Shown piece after piece: positions 57,046-64,000 of a DNA stretch of 64,000 nt. The DNA is taken from the NCBI RefSeq assembly GCF_022539505.1, contig NC_061509.1, positions 208,964,254 to 209,028,253 of the forward strand, written 5' to 3'. The notes beneath the pieces are model-generated. The model worked only from the letters and a program-made list of their open reading frames with translations. It did no database searches and had not been told where the DNA came from. The DNA comes from Lolium rigidum. Lineage: Eukaryota; Streptophyta; Magnoliopsida; Poales; Poaceae. The position numbers and the translations under genes are program-made. Within the stretch, counting starts at the first letter, position 1; each line of letters begins with the position of its first letter.

Positions 57046-57879
57046 ATTAATCGGTATGTTTACGAGTGTTTCCCAACGAACAAAACCAAAGGAGATGCAA
57101 CGTACGTGACCGAAAAAGAAAGCAATCCAGATCCAGCGCCAGCTACCTAGCCGTAGCTCCCTGCCCTGCATGCACAACGGCACAAGGGGCACGGTTCATA
57201 TATCATACCAAAAGATCCTTTCGATGATGACCGGGAGATTTTATGCCGGAACGAGGCAACGAGCTGGGGTGGAGCGTACTGTGGCGGCATGCATTCCATG
57301 GATCGAGAGGAGTGGCAGTGATGGATTGACGCCATCCATCCCAACGATCCGGAGCCGGCCGCAACAGCCCCACAGTTTTTCGCACGCGCCATCATGCCCT
57401 TTGCTCCATCTGCATCTCATCTGCATGCAGCGTCTTCCTTTTCCTCATCATCTGCGAACTGTACGTGTCTGCGGCTAGCTACGGGCGCTAGGTCGAGCTA
57501 TCGAGGGGAGAAGATATTCGATCAGGCCGGGGTGATGTGCCTGTGCATGCCACGCGGGAGTGGTACTACTGCACCGCAGGATTGGATCTTTTCTCTTCTC
57601 TATGATCGACAAAAGCTAAAATGTTCCACTACCTTGTGGACTTTTGGGATGTTCTGGGCAGCCTTTGGTGCTTGGTGGTGTTGACATGCAAGGGCCATGG
57701 CATGTTTCAGAGGTCTGCTTTTGTGGTCGTCCGTGGGGGCGCAGCTTTGCTGATGGTCCGCTGGGTTGGTGCTTCTCTTCGTTGTGACCACTAAACTGAA
57801 CAAGATCCTCAAGGAAGAAAGTGATGCTAGGTTTAGGTGTAGTAGTAGACTGAGATGTCAAAGATAACATGACTTTCTG
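57046..57879. other. non-coding stretch, no gene recognised
   Basis: Several frames of 60-100 residues overlap on both strands here, without known motifs or a coherent exon structure. Composition is balanced, and it could be old single-copy DNA. Confidence 0.4.
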
Positions 57880-58970
57880 ATTTTTTTGGAGCTGCCTATT
57901 TATTAACATTTTACGGAAAAATAATTGTTTTTTTGATAAAAAGAACATATTAATATCGTGAAAATATAAATTACATTCAGCCTCTGCAACAACTAGATGT
58001 CCAGAGACATAAAAAATGCACACAAATAAGAAAAAATAAACAAGAAAGAGAAAGAAATTAAACAAAGACCTACCGCGGCGATGAAACAGTCGCAACAATA
58101 TCACTCTAACCATCACCAAAGATAACACTCGAAATACAACAAATATTCTCCAAAAGCAACACCTCCAGGGAAAAAATGCACCAACATTGTCATTGCCTGA
58201 TCGAAGATCTTGGATTTTCACCTTGGAGAAAATCTGAACTTCCAAAACAATATCTTCAACAGGATCATTACCAAGTATAACCAATGAATAAGAGATTTTG
58301 GATTTTCACCCTGAAAATCATGATTTGGTACTTGAGAAGCAACACAAAAAATACGGTCCACCTATGCTGCCACCCCCTCTTGCCAACGCTGCTGCTGCAA
58401 GTCTCGAAACACCCAAAGAACCTGTGCAGCATAGTGTTCATCGCAACCAACACACCTCTCCGCCATTACCAACCTCCGATCTCACACACACAAACTTTCT
58501 CCACTTCTGTCAACTCCATGGAAATATACATATATATTTAGACATGTCCCATGGCACCACAGGAAAGCGAACCTTCACGCCAAGCCCCCATGAAGCCTCA
58601 TTGAGCGTGCACAACCTATTCTGATCTAGATATCCAACGACACCATGAGCGAAACAACGAAAATCACCGAGAGAAAGGCCGAAACTCGTTAGTGGTCAAA
58701 TCAAGGAGGCCTTCATAAGTAGATGGGTGGCTTCGTGCTCGGAGACAACACGACGAACCCACCATTATTCCAGCAAAACCAGCAGGCCCCCACACCACCG
58801 GTTAGATCAGTGGAGGAGAAGGCTGATGCGGCGCCACACGCCCACCTAGGCCTAGAAGGGCCATATCATACCCAGAGGATCAGATCAGACCTTCAATAGT
58901 TCGGCATATCACCAACGAGGGGAGCCAAAGTTGGGGGTGGAGGTTGGCGACGTGAGGTATCGCCCCATGT
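57880..58970 (-). mobile_element. possible LINE/retroposon fragment, minus strand
   Basis: Read on the minus strand, the stretch ends TTGCAGAGGCTGAATGTAAT, then ATATTAATATGTTC and ATCAAAAAAACA near 57930. That is close to the usual 3' end of grass LINEs. The upstream kilobase has only decayed frames. The tail side is at the left, as expected for a minus-strand copy. Confidence 0.45.
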
Positions 58971-59011
58971 TGCCCTAGGGTGCGACATACGGGTTCCGTT
59001 TCTCTGGTAGG

Positions 59012-60426
59012 TGATGTCTACGAACGCTTTTATTCTGGTAGACAGTGTTGGGCCTCCAAGTGCAGAGGTTGGTAGAACAACAGCAAGTTTCCCTTAAGTG
59101 GATCACCCAAGGTTTATCGAACTCAGGAAGGTAGAGGTCAAAGATATCCCTGTCAAGCAACTCTGCAATTACGATACAAGAAGTCTCTTGTGTCCCCAAC
59201 ACACCCAATACACTTGTCAGGTGTATAGGTGCACTAGTTCGGAGAAGATAGTGAAATACAAGTAATATGGATGATTATGAGTGGTAATTGCAATCTGAAA
59301 TAAAAATGGCAGCAAGCAAACATGTAGCAGAACTGGTTGTAAACGGTGTTTCAATGCTTGGAAACAAGGCTTAGGGATCATACTTTCACTAGTGGACACT
59401 CTCAACAATGATACCATAATGGAATACATAGATAATATCACTTCACTACGCTACTCTGAACCACTCTCCGATTTGATAATAAACACAAATTCACTGCGTA
59501 GGGATGCATAAACATTTCTTAAAGTTCGCATTCCCAATCTATGGACACCCCACGCTGTCACTTTGAGCATATAAAGCTGGTACTAACTAGTCACTACAAT
59601 TCATAAGTATTTTTGTAAATTAAGCTTAAGAAAAACAAACATGGTGTGCACACTATCACCTTCACACCATTGGACAAGGGGTCCCCGAAGATCACATAAT
59701 AAAACCACTTGAGTAGCATAATAGTTGAAGGATAACATCTACTTATTCAACTAGATTACAAAGCTCCATGATCACATAAAGATCATAAATGGAGAGATAG
59801 ATAGACCACATAACTACCGGTAAATCCCTCATCCTCGGGGGAGAACTACTCACTCCTCATTGTGGGAGTCAGCAATGGCGATGAAGATGGCGGTGGAGTC
59901 GATGGAGATGGCTCCGGGGCAATTCCCCGTCCCGGCAGGGTGCCGGAACTGAGACTTTTGTCCTCTGAATCTTGTCTGCGGCGGCGGCGGAGCTACAAAA
60001 CTTTTCGTAGATGGAGGCCAATTGATTTAGGGTTCACGCATTGGGAGGCTTCTTATAGGCGGAAGGGAGAGGTCGGTGGAGGCCTGGTGGCCCTAGACCA
60101 CCCCTTGGCGCGGGTCAGGGCCAGACCGCGCCTAGGCATGGTCTGGCCACTATGTGAACCTCCTCCGTCTTTGCTCTAGACTCCGTCTTCGCTCCGGGAA
60201 AAATAGGAACTTTGGCTTTTGTTTCGTCCAATTCCGAGAATATTTCCTGTACAACTTTTCTGAAATACAAAACAACAGAAAACAGGAAACTAGCAATGTG
60301 ACATCTTGTCATAGGTTAGTTCCGAAAAATGCATAAAAGTACCACGAAGTGTAAACAAAACATATAGCAATTGGTGTAAAACAAACCTGGAGCATCAAAG
60401 ATTATAGATACGTTTGCAACGTATCA
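59012..60426 (-). mobile_element. solo LTR with target duplication GTAGG
   Basis: This 1415-bp LTR has TGATGTCTACG at its left and AACGTATCA at its right. GTAGG flanks it at 59007-59011 and 60427-60431. On the minus strand it starts TGATACGTTGCAAACGTATC, the same palindromic start type as the LTRs at 4810 and 19456, and shares words such as GAATTGGACGAAAC and AACCTAT. It is therefore a related but distinct family, oriented minus. A single LTR with intact duplication indicates LTR-LTR recombination. Confidence 0.9.
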
Positions 60427-60431
60427 GTAGG

Positions 60432-61560
60432 CTACACTGAGCTATCGTAAAACGACTAATATGGAATCCCTCTTGTTGAACGGAATGACCGTCCCAAATT
60501 TGTTGCATTTGTTTCGTACAATAAAATTCCATTATACTGGTGGAGGTTAGACCTCTTGGAAGTTTTCCTAGATGACTATGATATGTTGTCAGTCTATGTG
60601 GAATTTTTCGGTCTTTCTGTGTGTTTTTTCTTGGTGTAGGTTTTCTCGTTCAATAGAAAGTAGGGCACGAGGTTCACAAAACATCTCTTAATAAAAAAAA
60701 ATCGATGAGTTCCAAGGGTATGGCCATGTATGAATAGTATATGCAATTAAATCCCATGAACACCAAATTATAATCTCTGTGTTAAACATAAGCATCTTCT
60801 AAAGAGGAAGATGACACTTATTACACTTTAGTCTGAAGGATAGCTTCCTTCATGGAGATTTGTTCATTTTTGAGGTATAGAAATGCATTTAAAATCAGAT
60901 GTTTGTCAATCAATCTTCCATAGCATGATGGATCTTTCATCCTTAAGGGCTCCTTTGATTCATAGGGTTTGGAAAAGAACTGTGTAGGTTAGGATCTTAT
61001 AAGAAATTTTTGTGTACAAGTTGTTTGATTCATAGGAACGCATTTTAATCCTATAGGAATCTTGTAGTGCAAATCCTATAGAAAAAAAGCATTAGGTCAT
61101 ACCTCATGAAAAATTCCTTTGCTACAATCAAACACGCTTCATCTTTCCATAGGATTCACATGACCATGACATCCCAACACCATGCGTTTATTATTCCTAT
61201 CTTTTTCCTATTCTAGATTGCAAAAACCAGGTAGTACTTTTAGGTAATCCCTCCCCCTAAAAGGAAAAGCATCATGGTATTTCCTACGGGCAGTCCATAA
61301 TGATAATAAATCCAACATACAAAAATAAACCAAGTGTACGTCAACTATGTTTCAAAGTTTATGAAGTTTTTTCAGATGGTTGCCAATCAATCATCCATAA
61401 CTAGCATGATGTATCTTTCATCCTTAAGAGTGCAAAAACCAGGTAGTAGTTTTAGGTGATCCTCCCACTAAAAGGAAAAAACATAATGGTATGTCCTAGG
61501 GGCAGTCTAGAATGATAATATATCTTGCATACCGAAATAAACCGAGTGTACTCAACTATG
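60432..61560. repeat. old tandem duplication with a MITE-like insertion in one copy
   Basis: The word order TCAATCAATC, CATCCTTAAG, GCAAAAACCAGGTAGTA, CTAAAAGGAAAA and AAACCAAGTGTAC occurs in 60895-61350 and again in 61370-61560. In the first copy a stretch of about 270 bases (60948-61218, starting GGCTCCTTTGATTCATAGG) lies between CTTAAG and TGCAAAAACC. The second copy lacks it. The inserted piece resembles a Tourist- or hAT-type MITE, but its right inverted repeat is not clear. No gene is present. Confidence 0.6.
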
Positions 61561-62726
61561 TGTTGACGTCAGAAACCCCCTGGCGGGCAGAGACGGGCAA
61601 CACAGTAGAGCCGGGAACAACTAGGGCTGCGGCCGGCCCCAGTCCCTCAGAGCGACGGCCCGCAAAGCCTCCTGGTCACACGTCCGATGCTATCGCAAGG
61701 GCGTGCCACCTGACCTATACCTGGTCGGGAAGGTGTGGATGATGCCTCGCTTAGTTTCCTGCATGGCATACACGTAAACATTAAATACGAGCCTCGATCG
61801 GCTCTCGGGTTATCTCGTGAATCGGCTCAAAGAGCCGATCCACCCATGATTCGTACAAGGTGTCCGAATATATGGTGGTCCTGCTTGATCAAGATAAAGC
61901 TAATTAGATCTACGACGATTTAGGGTTTTCACCGCATAATCGGATCATCCTACTCACGATTGGGCCTCGCGCTCGCGCACGGTGACCGTAAGCCGATCCT
62001 AGACAGGGCCTAAAAACCAACACGAGGTTGATCCCCGGAACATCCTTTCTAGGGCTCGCAAACGTCACCCTAGACGCCGCTGGATCCTCCAACCCTTTGT
62101 AAGGCCTAACTATTGCGGATGTTAAACTAATCCTTGATGAACAAGGAGCAACCGTAACGGATCAGATCTACTAAACTATGATCAAGCGGGGTGCCGCCCC
62201 TACACCTAAGATATGTGTAAGGGCGGCTAGATGTGCAAGGGTTGCATAACGAAAGCATGTAATTCGAAGAACAATGCTAACCCTAACACATCTAAGATAA
62301 CTACGTTGCTCGCCATCAAAAAGGCTTCGAGCACGAGCAACGCATGAACAACGTGGGCAGGCTTGTGCTGCCTAGATCGCGAGATGCGATCTAGGCAGCA
62401 TGGTGTTTACCGGAGAAACCCTCGAGACGAAGGAGTTGGCGATGCGCCGAGATTTGTTTGTGTTGAACGTTGGTTGTTGTTTATTCCATAAACCCTAGAT
62501 ACATATTTATAGTCCAAGGGACTTTCTAACTGAGGCGTGCACCTAACCGTGCACGGGCTAAACTCTACCTGTTAATTTAGATACAATCTACTATAATTAA
62601 AGATACACGGGCAATCTAGCCCAAATTCTCCGTGCAAGGCCGCTTCAGAGATCTTCCACGTGTAATCTTCCAAGCCCATCTTGATCGCGGCCCACCTCCT
62701 GATTTAGCCAAAATCTGGTGATAACA
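61561..62726 (+). repeat. 5' LTR
   Basis: This 1166-bp LTR begins TGTTGACGTCAGAAACCCCC and ends TCTGGTGATAACA. It carries the perfect 15-bp inverted repeat TGCTGCCTAGATCGC / GCGATCTAGGCAGCA at 62366-62400. It also has several GAGCCGATC/GATCGGCTC words (about 61796-61842). Confidence 0.93.
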
Positions 62727-62992
62727 CATGCCCCCTGGTTTTGGTAATGATAATTTCAAAACCACTCGTTTTTCCTCCGAGGGGTCATGTCGTGGCAGAG
62801 CAGAACCGTCGCAGATATCTCCATCATGACAACTTGCCTTCCCAACTTCTCCGCACGATTTGACAGCTTTTTGGCACCACTTCCTCGAAAACCGTTCGGA
62901 CATTAAATCCCCACTTCTTTTATCTAACCGTACCGAGCGGTTCTTCTCCTCATCCCTTCCGCATTAGCACTCCAAAAGCCCTTCTGCGCACC

Positions 62993-63517
62993 ATGTCTTC
63001 TTCCTCCTCCGCCTCATCGGGACTTTCTCTCGAGTCCTCTTCTTCCCACGAGCCGACGCCAGAACCGAACCCACAAGAGGTCCATGCAGCCAACACCCGT
63101 CGCGCCATAGAAGCCGGGGAGGAGCCAGACCATGACTTCTCCATCTGGTCCGAGGACGACAAGTCCTCGACGGATGGGGAGAGCGACCTCTGCTTCCTTG
63201 CTGGCAGGGAATCGGAGGAGGAGAGCGATGACGATCGCTTCTCCTGGGATGACTTCACCTCCTCCGAGGAGGTGAAGGAGGAGGAAGAGGAGGAGGAGGA
63301 CGACGACGACAGCCCCTCCGACGAGCCGCCGGCCAAACGCCACTGCCCCGGCCAGGGAATCTCAGTGACTACGACAGCGATGACGACGACGATGAGGAGG
63401 ACGAGGACAACGAAGGTCCCGCCGGTGGCCGCTACAGCAGCGACGACGAGCCCGCCGGGAGCAGCGCCGACAGCGGCGGCGAGGGTGACGACGAGGGCAG
63501 CGACGGCCCGTAGATAG
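62993..63517 (+). CDS. acidic Ser/Glu/Asp-rich retrotransposon ORF, 174 aa
   Basis: The frame starts MSSSSSASSGLSLESSSSHE and is dominated by Ser, Glu and Asp to about residue 115, including a run of Glu and Asp. From about 63350 it switches to a Thr/Ala/Arg-rich composition. The neighbouring frame there continues acidic (SDYDSDDDDDEEDEDNEG) to a TAG at 63511, so a one-base change near 63350 has probably moved the frame. No domain is recognised. The protein may be a disordered acidic product of this family; its role is unknown. Confidence 0.5.
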   Translation: MSSSSSASSGLSLESSSSHEPTPEPNPQEVHAANTRRAIEAGEEPDHDFSIWSEDDKSSTDGESDLCFLAGRESEEESDDDRFSWDDFTSSEEVKEEEEEEEDDDDSPSDEPPAKRHCPGQGISVTTTAMTTTMRRTRTTKVPPVAATAATTSPPGAAPTAAARVTTRAATARR

Positions 63518-63529
63518 GACCTTTAGCAT

Positions 63530-64000
63530 AGGACTAGCAGTAGTAGACGGGGCAATGTATCCCCTTAGTACTTCCTTTTGAGAGCAATCAGCTCTTCTAT
63601 GTAAGAAATCTGGTTTATCAATGAAGAAATTCCCCAATTTGATTTTGCCGATTTCCTTTATGCCAAATTAGCCGATTTCCCTTTATGCTGATCCGCCGAT
63701 CGTCACTCAGCCAATGCTTAATGAGCCGATGGCAACGCATCGGTCTCTCACGATAAATCTCGAGATAGATCCATCCGGACCCCCCAAACTCCCGGTCAAA
63801 CAGGGCCAAGCCATAATCGTGCAACCCCTAGATCTTGTAAATGCAGATCCAACCGAATGAAATGTTAAACTTAGCGGCAAAACTCCTGAAATAATGTCCA
63901 GTCTCCTTATTAACTTTAAATTTCAGACATTCTTCTACCGCATCCCTCTCTTTCAGATCCTCTTTGCTTTCATGAGAGCCCCAGGACTGTTGCTGGGTCA
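63530..64000 (+). other. internal region of the LTR element, no ORF
   Basis: AT-rich sequence with repeated GCCGATTTCC and GAGCCGATGGC words follows the acidic ORF. No coding sequence is visible before the window ends. Confidence 0.5.

Larger units (their letters stand above)
61561..64000 (+). mobile_element. 5' part of an LTR retrotransposon running off the window
   Basis: The 5' LTR (61561-62726) is followed by internal sequence starting CATGCCCCCTGGTTTTGG and an acidic ORF (62993-63517). The left flank is CTATG; the right end is outside the window. No gag or pol appears in the visible 1.3 kb of internal sequence, which fits a non-autonomous family. It is the same family as the solo LTR at 44693. 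Confidence 0.85.

Noticed and set aside
57124..57180. A miR160-like precursor (TAGCTCCCTGCCCTGCATGC)
   Set aside because: It only loosely resembles miR160, and no complementary arm is found nearby.

Overview
The window is nuclear DNA from a grass of the subfamily Pooideae. The evidence is a BARE/Angela-type Copia retrotransposon, CACTA transposons with TTTGCCGTGCG and TTTAGTCGCGG subterminal motifs, Stowaway and Tourist-type MITEs, plant-type CCCTAAA repeats and a monocot-type MIR394 gene. The variants of the abundant LTR families look more like the Poeae (ryegrass, fescue, oat) than wheat or barley. That placement rests on memory of repeat families and is tentative. No intact ordinary protein-coding gene is visible. 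The window is nested mobile elements around one conserved gene, the microRNA locus MIR394 at about 52.65-52.81 kb.

Layout. 1-2373: non-coding DNA with a tandem duplication and Stowaway MITEs. 2374-about 17850: a large CACTA (En/Spm) element with genes on the minus strand: a TNPD/TNP2-type transposase (12929-16208) and a TNPA-like gene. The TNPA-like gene is split by a complete LTR retrotransposon (4810-11533, target duplication CGCGG). 18324-19455: telomere-like repeats in a tandem array of about 520 bp per unit. 19456-31228: three LTRs and two internal regions of the same LTR family in tandem. The two internal regions carry different ORFs, and there is no matching target duplication. 31229-42631: a truncated minus-strand Gypsy element (gag, PBS, 5' LTR), split by a BARE-like Copia element (32608-40591, target duplication GATGC). 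43064-49482: a Mutator-like element with terminal inverted repeats of about 98 bp and a 9-bp target duplication. It holds a minisatellite, a solo LTR with target duplication GAAAA, and a broken two-exon gene resembling zf-XS zinc-finger proteins. 50798-52213: a small CACTA element containing a 5S-rRNA-like fragment. 52528-52814: the TATA box and stem-loop of MIR394. 54559-55176: Tourist-type MITEs. 55990-58970: probable LINE-type debris. 59012-60426: a solo LTR with target duplication GTAGG. 61561-64000: the 5' part of another LTR element, the same family as the solo LTR at 44693.

How the parts relate. Exact target duplications allow a partial insertion order: LTR element into CACTA, BARE into Gypsy, solo LTR into minisatellite. 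The tandem three-LTR block most likely arose by recombination between two family members. The only locus with a clear host role is MIR394, whose mature RNA in other plants represses an F-box gene of the LCR type.

A caution on sequence quality. Differences between the five LTR copies, and several frame-breaking indels in the transposon genes, fall at CTG/CAG trinucleotides (CTG versus CCG, CTCG or CTTG). This looks more like systematic base-calling error at CHG sites than real decay, so pseudogene calls here are provisional.
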